A stretch of 64,000 nt of DNA. Origin: Erodium maritimum. Lineage: Eukaryota > Streptophyta > Magnoliopsida > Geraniales > Geraniaceae. The position numbers were made by a program, and so were the translations under genes. Numbering within the stretch: position 1 is the stretch's first letter; every line of letters starts with the position of its first letter. Below, one piece after another: positions 23,450 to 34,875 of the stretch. Location of the stretch: assembly GCA_963921825.1 (NCBI GenBank), contig OY997593.1, positions 70,674,513-70,738,512 on the forward strand, in the 5' to 3' direction. The notes under the pieces were generated by a model. The model worked only from the letters and a program-made list of their open reading frames with translations, ran no database searches and was not told where the DNA came from.

Positions 23450-24205
23450 AATGCTCTTAAATGTTGTAGTAGCGGCACTTCCTTGGCTTCATGGTGTTGT
23501 CAAGACCATCAATTTTGCCACTGTTGCGGTGTTTTCCCCGTGGTTTGGGTGAAGCATTTGTGCCGCCATGGTGCCGCCGTCCCATGTGGTTGTGCCATTC
23601 TTCTTCCGTGAGGAGGATTTTGTACTCCCCTTTTCTTCTTCGTTCAACTCCATGCGATCCTCTGCTACTTTGAAGCGACCCGTCAATTCCTCCATGTTGA
23701 TTGTATCAAGGTCTAACATGCTATTGATTGATAATGCGAGATGTGAATAACGCCTTGTAACTATGCGAAGGAACTTCCGTATCACTTGCTTCTCGTGTAT
23801 CTCATCCCCGAGGACATCGAGATTTGCCACGATGCCAGTAAGTTGCATTGCCAACTCGTCGATGATTTCATTGTCCTTGTGTGTGAATCGCTCGAACTCG
23901 TACTATAGTGTTTGAGCCTTCGTTTCGCAGACTCGGTTTGAGCCCATGTGAATGGTTTTGATGGCCTCCCATGCCTCATGAACCCTTTTCTTCTTCCCAA
24001 TCGTCGAGATCATCTTAGTCAGAACCGAGCGTAGGATCACCTCCATTGCGGAGCGATCATTACGATATCCAATCTCGTCAGTGAGATCCTCCCTGCATTG
24101 GATTACCGTCCAAAAGCCTCTCGCTTGTAACCCGACCTCCATAAAGATCACCCAATCGTCGTAGCTGGTACGGGATAGGATGAGAAAGTTGGTCGTGCTG
24201 ACCAC
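23450..24205 (-). pseudogene. Copia-type Gag polyprotein, frameshifted
   Basis: The minus-strand frame 24205-23903 begins near TTNFLILSRTSYDDWVIFME and continues VGLQARGFWTVI and TIGKKKRVHEAWEAIKTIHM, the pattern of the plant copia Gag (DUF4219/UBN2). After a frame change near 23880 the frame 23854-23489 continues QVIRKFLRIVTRRY and MEELTGRFKVAEDRM, still UBN2. A degenerate CCHC knuckle follows, CRYYNI-stop-EHWIRDC, near 23475-23435. Further acidic/charged reading down to about 22420 has no domain I recognise. One frameshift and at least one stop make it non-functional. In active elements Gag packages element RNA. Confidence 0.85.
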
Positions 24206-24543
24206 CGTAGGGTTCGACCCTCGTCACTACTAGCTCGCGCTCATGATCGACTATAATAGAGGGACTTCCGATATTGCTCGCCTTGATCTTTTCGCCAGAA
24301 TCGTTTATAATAAATCAGATTCTAATACCACGTATTGATTCTCATGCTATTATTGAAAACGAAGGGAGTGAGAATTGATTTTGTTCACCGAATTACATTA
24401 TTATGCTTAGTTTTTTTTTTGGACTTGTACTTATGACATAGAAAAGTACAAAATAAAGAAACAAAAAATTAAAAGAAACAAAGGATGCGGCCGACTATCC
24501 TATACATTATTTACTTGGTGCCCATGTTACTATGTTCTGTTAA

Positions 24544-24951
24544 GAGCATGTACAACGGAAAAGCTCGTATGTGAGGCTTGTATATAAGGCTTGTATGTTG
24601 ACAGGACAAAATAGTGGGACTCATGACTCAAAATAGTGGGTGTTTTACAATATGGTTTGGATGTGAGGCTTGGATGTGAGCCTTGGATTGTGAGTGGACC
24701 AATCATATTTAGTTAAATCTGATTTTTCGTATTTAAAAAAAAAGGACACGTGGCCGCTTGCCATTGGCTGGCCGTCGGACGCGGGACGCGAGCCACATGC
24801 CTCGGCCCGTACCGTAGTTTAGGGACGTGGGCCTTGGCCCGGCCCGCGTTTTTGCGGGATGCGTAAAAGTCGTCCCACAATGGGACGGCCCGCGTCCTGC
24901 GGCCCGCAAAAACACAAGCCGAGCCTAAGGACCGGTCCGTTGTACATGTTC
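24544..24951. mobile_element. Harbinger-type MITE, copy 2, inside an LTR
   Basis: A 408-bp element with clean terminal inverted repeats, GAGCATGTACAACGG and CCGTTGTACATGTTC, and TAA duplications (24541-24543 and 24952-24954). This is the PIF/Harbinger signature. It splits the right LTR of the gag-only element, so it is younger than that insertion. The GC-rich interior can fold on itself. It shares its core with the MITE at 13185-13570. Confidence 0.9.
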
Positions 24952-25039
24952 TAATAACTATTCCCCTAATGAAGTATTACCTAAAACCATAATTTGGTGT
25001 CAAGACACCCACGTGTCTAACTTATTTGTTAACATCCTT

Positions 25040-26540
25040 CTCCTGTCAAGTTCTCTCATTTGTTGGTTTCTGTCAGAGTAAAGTATGCCCATAAGAGAAA
25101 ATCAGCATGGAGCATAAAAATCTTGTTTGTAAGGATGTGCACGAAAATTCTTGGGGTGGCACTCGAATAAAGAATCGTCCTTGTTTGTGTTGTTTGTGGT
25201 TGTTATTCGTCAGTATAATTTGCTTGGTCAAGGGAAAAAAAAAATCTTTCTTGTTCATGATAAAGTTATAACAAATATGATTTGAGCTTAAACAGAATAA
25301 AATTAAAGCCTCTCGCTTTCTCTTTCTTTGTCTTAACGATGCCCCACTGTTTGTTTCTACCAACTTTATTGTTCTGTTGCCAGCCACAAATCCGGTGCTA
25401 TTGTACTTCCTTCCCCGTTATTGGTACTTCCCCCGTGTCTTATCACTAAATTCATCAGACCTATGCGGGAGAGAGAATCTATGGATTCTTCTTCCCATAA
25501 GGGGTGAGGCGTGACGAGTCATGGTGTTTTGAAAAAACACCGCTCATCATGGCCGACCTACCAAGAAACACACTTAGTCTCCCTCGTCTGGATCAGATCA
25601 AACTATAAGTGCTTGTCTGGATCAGATCAAACTATAGGTCTTGGTCTGGGGCCTTCCTCCGAAACTCACGACGATAGTTGCCAGTGCGGCACTACCACTA
25701 TGGGAAACACTCTAGGATGATGTGTGAATGTACACTTGGATAATTGGTCCCTCTGCTATGGAGGTAAGGTCATGGTCCGATCAGGCGAGGGCTAACAAAT
25801 AGTCTCGCCATGATCCATGAGGTTGGGTTTTTTAGGAGGATTCGCAACCCCACCTCGTATTGGGTTCCTCCACTAGTTCCAGAGCTTCATTCCTGAACCA
25901 TGCACATCATTTACATGGTTAGTGACCCTCATAGGAGCCTCCACACGCATACATGCTTATATGGTTGACCTCAAGTCGAGTCGGGATTGGTTTTTCTATT
26001 TTCTTGTGTTGGTAGTTGTCGAGTAGTTCTTAGATGTTTTAATATATCCGATTATACATAAGATTATGTGTCATATTATCTATCAATGATTCACTCTCTA
26101 TTATTATTCTTCTGATTATGTTTAGACATTAATAATATTTGTTCTTTTTCACTCAGATAAAATAAATATGAATTATCATAATAGGCTACATAATTGAGGA
26201 GTAGTCGTAGGCTACATAATTTAATTTGCTATGACTATTATATATCCCATTATTTTCTAATACTTCTCCTTATTTTCTAGAAGCGGTATATTTTTGTATT
26301 TTTTATATGTGATATCTCATATTAATTGTTCTTCAATACATTAAAATTAGTAATGGCTTATAGCATCCGTAATCATACAACATGGCTGAGACTGATAGGT
26401 GAGGCTGATAAGATAATAAAAGATATTCTAAATGCAAACATATTAAAAGAAAATGACATTTCAATGAAAGTAATTAAAATGCTAACCTATTATATGAAAA
26501 TAAGGGCGATAATTTAAAATAAAAAATACAATAAAAATAA
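25040..26540. other. Intergenic, with a LINE ORF1 scrap near 25640-25800
   Basis: The 22-base phrase starting GTCTGGATCAGATCAAACTA occurs twice, 29 bases apart (25586 and 25615). At about 25690-25800 the plus strand reads TTMGNTLG-stop-CVNVHLDNWSLCYGGKVMVR. It resembles GTTMGNTLKECVKVQCDQWG at about 54958-55017, so it is a small LINE ORF1 relic. The remainder is AT-rich with no supported gene. Confidence 0.5.
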
Positions 26541-26544
26541 ATTA

Positions 26545-26900
26545 TTCTCCATCGTCAAACTTATTCCAAATATGTTCGATGAGGTCATTTTTTTAATGCA
26601 AAATGAGCATGTTCATCTTGTATCATGTTGTTATTTTCTACTATGGCATTGGTGGGGACGGAGTTTCCTTGTGTGAATCTTGGTTTGGTCGACCCTTCTT
26701 CATCTATTTGTTCAGCGTGATTATCATAGGTATGACGTTCTACCTCTACTAGCATATTGTGCATGATAACACATGCATTCATGACTAGGTCGGGGAAATA
26801 TGGTTTCCACATTCGACTCGGGCGAGTGATAATGAGAAACCGAGATTGGAAGACTGAAATGCTCGTTCCACATCCTTGCTACATGCTTCTTGGGTTTTAA
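26545..26900 (-). pseudogene. PIF/Harbinger transposase, C-terminal scrap
   Basis: Reading the minus strand, QEACSKDVERAFQSSNLGFS (about 26890-26830) is followed, after a one-base frame change, by YFPDLVMNACVIMHNMLVEVE (about 26805-26745). It ends with LIEHIWNKFDDGE and a stop near 26548. These are the C-terminal DDE block and terminal helix of plant PIF/Harbinger nucleases (DDE_Tnp_4, ALP1-like). The N-terminal half with the first catalytic Asp residues is not seen. It is a remnant, but shows that an autonomous source for the Harbinger MITEs once existed in this genome. Confidence 0.85.
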
Positions 26901-28295
26901 TAAATAAGGGGTAAATTCAATATTTTTTTAAAAAAAAATAGGGCATGTGCTTTGCGCATGACCGTTTTATGTCCAAAATTGACCGAAAGATAACAGATGG
27001 GTGGTAAGTGTTGGTAAATGTTTTGTTTGTGTATTAAACTGCAAAAAATTTATTCGATGGTATTGTTTTGAAAATAAAGTTTGCCAAGGTATTATATTGA
27101 AATTTTCTCTTATTATAATGTATCAAAATTTCTTAGTTTTCATAAATGTTTTTCATCGTAAAATATTATAATCTGTCATTATTTAGTACTTCTGATAGTC
27201 AACCGTTATGATCTAAGAACACCGATTTTTTAGGGATATTATCTAAAATCTAATATTAGTTCAACGTTATGACCCCAAATTATCCCTAAAATTAACATAT
27301 CCACTTTTTTCGTCCCTATTTTAAAATCTTGAATTTAGGCATATTTACATGAAAATAACACAAGAAATTCTAAGAATAACGAAGTCCATATTAGTGTTGA
27401 GAGGTCTCAATCCTAACCTTAACCGTCCCTCCCTTGTCGGCATCGAAGCCGTCGCCACCGCCACACAAAATCTTTGTCAGTTTCATAGCCTTCCTCCTAG
27501 AAGCCTTAATGATTTTCTCTCTCGCGTCTCTAAGTCTCAGCATCGCTATGTCTAAAGGACGGTGCATATTCGGAGGCGATCCGCAACAACCTGTTGTGGT
27601 TGATCTCTCATCCCTCGTGCAAGCGTAACGTCGTCATGGTCGCGGCCATAAGCGAGTGTAAGATCGGCAACATAGCTGGACCACAGGTTCTCACCACCGA
27701 GGGCGATCGAAATTGGATATCATATGCCTTTGTTGACCCATACAAAAAGGAAATGTCTACTTAGCAGTCTCGCTATGTCCAATGAGGTACATATACTGAA
27801 GTGGGACGCTGAGGAGGAAAGGCGTCATGTTCCCTACACAGTTAGCACCAACTAACTGGCTTCCTCCACCAATCGATGTGATCACTGGTCAAATAACGTT
27901 AATTGTACAGAAAAAAATAGACGTCTCCAAAGGTCGAAGTAGTAGTTAAACAATCTCACTTGGATCAGGTTGACTCACGATTGGTTCCATTAGTGTTTAG
28001 AGTCCTCGTATTGACATTTAACCATATTTATCAATTTTGAAATTACGTCGGTTATATTTCTAGGATCAGTATGTTGAACTCTCCGAGGAAAGTCCTTTCT
28101 CATACATTGGTTCTTTCCGTCTATGTTTATTTTTGAATAAATAAAATCGTTCTCTTTCGCTAAAAAAACATAAGTTCTTCATCCAGACCAAGTTGTTTGA
28201 GAGTTTTTTGAATTTAGAAACTTGATTTAGCGATTATGGTGTAAAGTTCATTACACCGGACACATCAACATGACGCATAATAAACACATTTCTTA
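26901..28295. other. Intergenic, with an unidentified coding-like relic at ~27400-27860
   Basis: Mostly AT-rich. Between about 27400 and 27860 base composition rises and several plus-strand frames look coding (for example FGGDPQQPVVVDLSSLVQA, then across a stop ISECKIGNIAGPQVLTTEG). They are broken by stops and I do not recognise the family. It could be a decayed host gene or an element remnant. Confidence 0.35.
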
Positions 28296-28300
28296 TATAT

Positions 28301-28652
28301 TGTTGAATTAGGTGTCATACAATGAAAGTGTATGGACGAATTGACTACTTGATAAGCATATTGGTGCTTCCATCCATCAGTTACATCTTTTTGGATGGAT
28401 TGGGCTTTAACATAGTAGTAGAGTTGGTTCGGCCTACGACCCGTTTGTCACCTCCACCATATGATCTTCAGTCCATATACATATATCTAGTCCTGCTATT
28501 GCCCATATGTGGATGTTAAGTCCTACATGTGCGGGGGAGTGTTGAAGTATATATCCCATATTAAAAGTTTATGGACGAATTGAACACCTAATAAGTATAT
28601 CAGTACATCCACTCATTTGTTCGAGGTTTTAGGTTGGATTTTGCTTTAACAT
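28301..28652 (+). mobile_element. Complete TRIM, 352 bp
   Basis: LTRs 28301-28412 (112 bp) and 28540-28652 (113 bp) both start TGTTGAA and end CTTTAACA. They are flanked by TATAT on both sides (28296-28300 and 28653-28657). A weak primer-binding site, TAGTAGTAGAG, follows the left LTR, and a polypurine tract GCGGGGGAG precedes the right LTR. The ~127-bp internal region contains CACCTCCACCATATGATCTTC and matches that of the TRIM at 6601-8976, although the LTRs differ. Non-coding. Confidence 0.85.
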
Positions 28653-28657
28653 ATATC

Positions 28658-29161
28658 ACTTTATGATGTAACATTTGTTGTGCGTTGTGTAATCGTTTAA
28701 TCAAAAGCGTTTATATCACGGGGTTTTCCATGGATTCCGATTTCAGTCCATGCATCCGAGCTGGAAATCCCTACGATACAGGGGCAGAAAATAGGAAATG
28801 ATCAGTGCCCCCAGAATCATAACCAACCGATTCATCTCCTTTTTAACCTATAGGAATGTGATAAAGTGGCACTAAATTACAGTCATAAATATTTTTCTTG
28901 TTATATCCAGCATTGCTTAGAATCGATTCTTAAAAGAACAATACCAATTGTTTCCCTTTCAAGAATCGTATTGCAGCCATTCTTATTCCTCTCTTTTCCA
29001 ATCACTAAGAACGTGGTACATGGCTTGTACATTACAAAAAAGTATACATATATATTTAAGAAAGAGTTATGTATTATTTTATTAACTTTGTCAACAAATA
29101 TTATTTAAATATTAAAATAATTTAACATATAAAATATGGACTCCAATATCTTTACACGGTG
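28658..29161. other. AT-rich spacer, nothing recognised
   Basis: Open frames here are short, lysine/isoleucine-rich and unsupported. No repeat or RNA gene is seen. Confidence 0.4.
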
Positions 29162-29164
29162 TAA

Positions 29165-29446
29165 GAGTATCCACAGTGGGCTGGTTGGGAGCAAAAACGA
29201 GAAGAGAGAGTACAAAAAGAAAGAGAGAGAGAAATTAATTTAAAATTACTGGCTGGTAGCTCACCGCCAGTCCTTACCGTTGGCAGGGAGCAAAAATATG
29301 AAGGAAAAGGTTATCATAAAGCCAACCAAAATGACTACCATTGTAGGGTGCTGGCTGAGAGTACTGGTTGTATGCCAAAAAAAATGATTTTTATTTTTCC
29401 CGCCAGCGCCATCTCGCCAGTTGTCGGTGAAATGGTTGTGATGCTC
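29165..29446. mobile_element. Harbinger-type MITE, 282 bp
   Basis: Ends GAGTATCCACAGTGG and ...TTGTGATGCTC, flanked by TAA (29162-29164 and 29447-29449). The interior contains CGCCAG/GGCTGG motifs resembling the terminal region of the Harbinger relic at 48450-48743. It may be a deletion derivative of that type. Confidence 0.75.
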
Positions 29447-29589
29447 TAAACTATATTAATAGCAAAAAAATCTATTCCTAAAACACACACTTCCAAAATC
29501 AAGAATCAACATCAAAATCTCTAAGAAAAAAAATCACTTGACAATAATGATTGAGCTAAAGAACATCCCATGTATGTAGCACTAAAGCT

Positions 29590-30022
29590 AAGGTGTGGTA
29601 TAATTGTGGATAATGGTTCAATAAGGACATGCCATGTGCCATTTACTGAACATGCACGGTCATCTAACATGCTACATTAAACAATTCCAATGAAGGACAA
29701 CCAAAAACTTGTTTTTAATATTATTTACGTTATAGGGCAGAATTGGATGCGATGATTTGTAATTTACTGAGCCGACCAGACCAAGTTTGGTCTTGTGGTA
29801 GCTGAACACGGCTTGGACGCGGGACGAAGATTTTTAATTAAGACATGACATTAAATTAATATTTCAACCATGATTATTCGGAAATGCTTCGATCATTACC
29901 TAACTATGTTGCAATATAGAACCTTAATCATTGTGGTGTATGGACGCTCCGATTTTAATTTTTTATACGATGCCTTACACTGCTGCAGAGGTCACTGCGT
30001 CGCTCTTTCAAAGGTGGTGTTG
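29590..30022. repeat. Duplicated non-coding block A, upstream copy
   Basis: Matches about 49800-50130 in the same orientation. Shared anchors include GCCATGTGC...GCAC...ACATG.TACA, a GAAATNTGCTTC/GAAATGCTTCG segment, ACCTTAAT.ATTGTGGTGT.TGGA and GCTCC.ATTTTAATT. The clearest stretch is 29885-29965. It is not coding and not an element I recognise. I interpret it as part of the segmental duplication that produced the HKT pair. Confidence 0.6.
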
Positions 30023-30033
30023 AAGTGAGGTGT

Positions 30034-31179
30034 TTTTTTAAGCGAAAGTTCTAATTTTATGAAATTTATATCAATACATCGATGTACGCTAGAAAATATG
30101 TTTTCGGGTCACTAAGGTCTGACAGAAAGAGCAATGACCCACTGAACTTTTTTTATTAAAACCGTCACAGACGGTATTTGAAAGTCGTATAAACAAGGAC
30201 AGAATACGAAAAGGAGGAAGGGGGCGTTGGAAATCAGAGATGTCAAAAGCAGTGATGGTGGGAGGCAAAACATCTTCATGGGACCCCTCCTAGGGTCAGT
30301 CCCCGATGCTCATCTAGCCTCTCATTCCTCCTGGCGGGATTGCGTCCCAGCGCTAACTTGATCCTCCCGAGGTTTTCCAACTGCCGACCTCTGGAGTGCT
30401 CCAGTACCTGCTCCAGACTCTCCAGCGGACACTGTAACTTTAACAGCCTTCACTCCCGGGCCCTCGCGTCCTCCATCTCTTAACTGGCCGAGAGGAAGAG
30501 GAAATCCTAGGTGCGCCAACAACGGCATCAAAGACGACGGTGGCGGCGGTTGCAGAAGCGGCATCAAAGAGGGCCACCAGTAGTGGGGTGACGAGACCCC
30601 CCATTAGTGGGTCGGGAGGGCCCACCAATAGTGGGTTGTAGATGCCCATCAGTCTTGGGTTGTGGAGGCCCAACAGAAAAACCCTAGATGAGGTTTCCTT
30701 GGTACACACGTCACCATGGAGACCGCTGCGCGATGCTTAGACGGCGGTGGCGACGGTATTTGCAGTGGTCGATGTGGTGGCGGAAGGAGACCTGACCCTG
30801 GATCCCACCTGTGTCTGTGCGGCCCGTCCTGAATCGTAGGATTTGGAGGAGCCTAAGCCAAGGGGATTGGTGGGAGGGCTCGATGGGTTCGGGTAACCCC
30901 GGAGGGCAGCGACGAGGGAGTAGGCCGGTGGGGGTTCGCACGGGGAGAGAATAGATCATCGGGAATGCCGGAGAAGCAGGCTGAGCCTGGGCGTTCCTTT
31001 GAGAAGGATGAGAAGGGGCAGAGGTGGGAGGAGAATGTCATGGCGACGAAGAGTCGTGACTGGAATTGAGCCGGGAAGAGGAAGCAAGGCTGGGCCGGGG
31101 CTGAGAGCGATACAGCGGGTGCGAAACCCTAGTAGAGTGTTTCATGGTATTTAATTGGGTTTACAAAATTAAATTTTCT
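30034..31179 (-). mobile_element. Short non-autonomous LINE
   Basis: Minus-strand insertion with an 11-bp target duplication AAGTGAGGTGT at 30023-30033 and 31180-31190. A T-run follows the left copy (the A tail). The 5' end on the minus strand is the leader-like ACTCTACTAGGGTTTCGCAC. The GC-rich middle (30320-31040) has frames up to about 90 codons, proline/serine-rich, with no recognised domain. A second internal T-run near 30148 suggests a composite or internally rearranged copy. It lies at the right edge of duplicated block A. Confidence 0.65.
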
Positions 31180-31190
31180 AAGTGAGGTGT

Positions 31191-33090
31191 CCCAGGAGCG
31201 CCTACACGAAAAACTTCGGGATCTTATTCTTATGGATAAGAATAGACTACAAGACTCAAATATTGTAAGACTTTTCACAATGGGGTTTTTTGTGCATCGG
31301 ATTGGACGCCGAATCGATCCAAAATTAAGATTTTGAGCTGAATATGTGTATAAATAAGATTAAACCGAAGACTCCGTTGAGAATTTCGTTAACGTCCAAT
31401 CTGTAAATATGATCTATACAGAATCGCCATGTGTCAGTAATTTAATTTTACACTTAAATTATTTCCTTATTTGTTTACTGAAAGGTGTGTCAGTTATTAA
31501 GTGCTTCCTTAATTAATAGCCTACTTAATGATTCGTTAGTTAATAACTTATTTAATGATTCCTTATTTAATAATTATTCAATAATTTTCTTAATAATAGA
31601 AATTTAATATTTTTCTTAATAATAAATATTTAATAATTTCTTTAATAAATTATAATATGTTATTTAAAATTTTCATAATTTAATATTACATAATTCAGAT
31701 TATATTAGTTTTTTATTTATAATTTAATATATCCCGATTAATATAAGATAATTTTGTATTTATTAGTTTAAGAATAAGATTACTTAACAAATAATATAAT
31801 AATTTCGGATTTACCAATTTAATATTAAAAATTAAGATTTCAATTTTAGATTATCAAATTATGATTATATTAATTTAATTGTTTTATTTAAATTGTTCTT
31901 TAAATTTATATTGTTGTTTAGATTTATATTGTTTTATTTACTTCGTTTTTTGTTTTATTTATTAGTATTCGTTGCACTTTTTTTCGTTTATTTTCGGAAA
32001 TAATAATATTGCCTTCGTTTATAGACCGAATCGGTCTATTCCCACTGTGATGGAAATTCAATTAGACCCATGAATCGGTCTAATGTTCACTAATTTCCCT
32101 AAAAAGATTCTCAATTAGACCGACATGTAGTGTTGACCGCAAAAAAGTAGTCGCTTTTTTTATGAGCAATTAGATTAAGTAGTTCAGACCTGAAAAACAG
32201 ACAAGAACAAGGGAACGAGCCCTCAAATACAGAGAAAAGGAAGAAAATAGATAGGGTTTAACAAGCCTATACCCGGAATAGACAATAGTGAAGCACAACT
32301 TCTGCACAAACAAAAACAACCAAAGAGATCTAAAATCAAATTTACCAAACATGAAGCTCTAACAAAGAGAAACAAAACAAAAACAGTAAACAAAAAAGAG
32401 AAATGGAAGGTCTTGAAACCAGGATTTCCCAAACGTGAAGCACAAAGAGGATCAGCAGGAAGAGTCCAAATTCTGAGCCCACGTCGCACCTCGCAAGCCC
32501 TTGAAAAAACCAGCAAAAGTCCACCAACGATTAGGATATGTAGTTAACGTTCTTGAACCAACCACATTATCGTTTAGGAAACGCATGTTTGAATGTTACG
32601 TCTCTCAAATAATACGAATTGAGACACGCATGTTTAAAATTTGCGTGTCTCACGATGCTAATTGGGACACAACATTTAAGTATTATGTTTTCCAAATAAG
32701 GCAGAACATGAAAATACATGACACGTTTATTTGGTGCCCATTCAACCTGTTATCCTTTCCATCTATCATTTACTGTTTACAACTCTAGTACTTTCAAATA
32801 CTCAATATAATTAATAATTACATAAAAACCCATGTAATTATAAATGTTAACGATATCAAGATCTATATCGAGAAGTCGAATATTAACTCTAATAACATAC
32901 GTTCAGGTACACTCCTTAATATCGCTACGACATTTCTCTCTTTGTACCTAATTTGATTAGTGACAGGGATGAATTCATAAAAACGATTAAGGACACTTGA
33001 AGAGTTGAAAATCACCAAATAATAGTATTACATTATTGGATATAAATTATAATTGATTGTAATAATATATATTTTTTAATAGTAAATGTA
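31191..33090. other. AT-rich spacer with a minus-strand retroelement-like segment
   Basis: 31450-31990 is extremely AT-rich. At 32160-32530 the minus strand is T-rich with the texture of the LINE 3' bodies elsewhere in the window, but no tail or duplication was found. No gene is supported. Confidence 0.35.
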
Positions 33091-33099
33091 TGCAAGTAC

Positions 33100-33290
33100 C
33101 GTTAGAGTGATTCGGATAATGTACTAATATATTACATATATGTCTTCTATTTCCCAAGTACACAAGGACTTCATTAACTTCACTTATTTCGTCTATTATT
33201 TGTCTATTTTATTTGTTTACGGAAATCATTCCCAATTTAATATTCTGAATATTCCACACATCACCTGAACTCTTGTTTAATTAGTTGACT
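33100..33290. repeat. Duplicated non-coding block B, upstream copy
   Basis: Matches about 52490-52690 in the same orientation. Both contain TATTTCGTCTATT or ATTTCGTCTATTTC, then TTTGT.TA.TTTATTTGTTTA or a close variant, and CCCACACATCACCTGAACT or CCACACATCACCTGAACTC. Collinear with block A and the HKT genes. Confidence 0.6.
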
Positions 33291-34089
33291 AATTATCATT
33301 TACATATATATTTTTTCATCCTTATTATTTGCAGATTAATTATAATTCCCTTTTCCTTGAAATCGTTGTTAGAGATGGTAGTTTGGATCAACGTATGGGA
33401 ACATCGAACTAATTTTCTTCCAACTCTTAGTTATCATAATTTAAAATAGGTAAAAAGCTAAACATTAATATCGTCCGACGGTGTTTAATTTTTAGAAATG
33501 ATTGCATTCATAAAGAAAGATTACATGAAGGCAATCCACGATTACAGGTATACTCAATACATGCCAGGAATAAGTTCGGTTGTCCCGGCGAACCGACGTT
33601 CTTGGCTCCTAAAAAAGAAAGTCTACACAGACCGGTAAACCAACGAACTTGCAAAAGATAATATCAAACACACAAAACCTAGGAACTAAATTCTCCGAGG
33701 GAGGTTGCCCGAGCTAAACTCCGACTATTGTCATTTTTCAGCTAAAAACTGTTACCTTTAAAAAAAATGAAACAACATGTTTTCTTATTATAAAAGTCGT
33801 TCAAGAGTGTATGTATTTAAGATTTTAAATTATTTTACTGCTTCTGACTCCACAAACATGAAAAGGCAGTTTATTCTAAACTTTAGAATCTGAGGTTGAC
33901 CGTAAAATGGTCGGTACGGATAATTTCGACTTCGAAATTCATGCATACAGGACACGTGTGCTGATCCCGATGGCTAACATATCTCACTGAACCACGTATC
34001 CAAATGACCACGCCGAAAGAAATTGCCTCGAATTTTCTCATGATTTCATACCTCCACCAGTTACGAATAATGCTTTGTTTGGTTCATTT
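33291..34089. other. Spacer with possible retroelement debris
   Basis: A GC-richer patch at about 33500-33720 and another at 33900-34050 look like element fragments. On the minus strand near 33950 the frame reads DQHTCPVCMNFEV, which could be a zinc-ribbon scrap, but it is too short to assign. No gene is called. Confidence 0.3.
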
Positions 34090-34105
34090 AATACTCCCAT
34101 GAAAT

Positions 34106-34859
34106 AAATACTTTTATTGTAGTAAAATCTTAGGGGTTGCGTTTTCTCTCCGCAGCCTCTTCACCCTCTCCACTCTTTTTTTTCCACCAATGAAGGTCCA
34201 GACTCAAAAGGCTCCGTTACTTTTTACGGTTATCCTTGATGGGTTTATCTATGGATGAGTTCAACAGTATCCTTGTTAGGGTTTTCTTTTACAACATCTT
34301 TTTTTCATCTTTTTACGCAGCCGTCCACCTTCGCAGGTCGCCGCCGCCCGTTCAAACCGCCCCACAACCTCCTACTCGTCTCGCGCTACCGATTCTGCGT
34401 CGCCGGATCGGTCCCGTCTTCGAGCCAGTAGCCACCGTGGCCCTCCTGTCGTCGTCCACCAGGATACGTGCTCCGTGCGCCGTCTTCCATCCGCAACGGC
34501 CTCCCGCCCCAGGGCCACCCCTCGCCGGCATGGGTCCGTTCCCTCTATAGATCTGGGATCCGGGAGGACGGACGATAGGTTGGGGCAAGGTTATTTCCAT
34601 AGTTCTTTTTACTGCTTTAGGTCGAATAATTCTATGGCTAGATATGTTTAGGAATCTGGTTTATTTATCTTTTTGTAACGTTGGATCGAATAACTCTTGA
34701 GTTTGGATCTGCGAGGCAAAGCAGACTTTACGTATGGATCCATGAGTGCTTGACGGGCTACGGCCGATTGGGACATAAATCTGGAGTCAGGGACGGTTAT
34801 GTCCTCCCTTGTAAGTTTGATATGTTACCTAATACAATACCTCTTTCCCGTTGAAAAAA
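34106..34859 (+). mobile_element. Short non-LTR retroelement with 16-bp target duplication
   Basis: A 754-bp insertion flanked by a perfect 16-bp duplication, AATACTCCCATGAAAT (34090-34105 and 34860-34875). It ends CCTCTTTCCCGTTGAAAAAAA, a poly-A type tail. The 5' third is C-rich (TCTCTCCGCAGCCTCTTCACC). It has no recognisable protein and is either a non-autonomous LINE derivative or a SINE-like element; I saw no clear pol III boxes. The exact repeats suggest fairly recent insertion. Confidence 0.8.
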
Positions 34860-34875
34860 AATACTCCCATGAAAT

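Larger units (their letters stand above)
22040..25034 (-). mobile_element. Gag-only copia-type LTR element (TR-GAG-like)
   Basis: A complete but non-autonomous LTR element on the minus strand. LTRs lie at 22040-22305 (266 bp, TGTTGG...TTAACA) and 24333-25034, the latter carrying a MITE. A perfect 5-bp duplication TCCTT flanks it (22035-22039 and 25035-25039). Next to the right LTR is TGGTATTAGAATC (minus strand, 24330-24318), an initiator-Met-type primer-binding site. Next to the left LTR is a purine-rich tract, AAAGAGGAGAT. The 2.0-kb interior encodes only a decayed Gag; protease, integrase and reverse transcriptase are absent. This layout fits the class described in plants as terminal-repeat retrotransposons with a GAG domain. 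Confidence 0.9.

Noticed and set aside
31260-32130. MITE with ends near 31265 and 32045 (CACAATGGG / CCCACTGTGATGG)
   Set aside because: The complementarity is weak and no matching target duplication was found.
33900-34050. RING-finger or zinc-ribbon gene fragment on the minus strand (HTCPVCMNFEV)
   Set aside because: A single C-x2-C in a very short frame is not enough to support any zinc domain.
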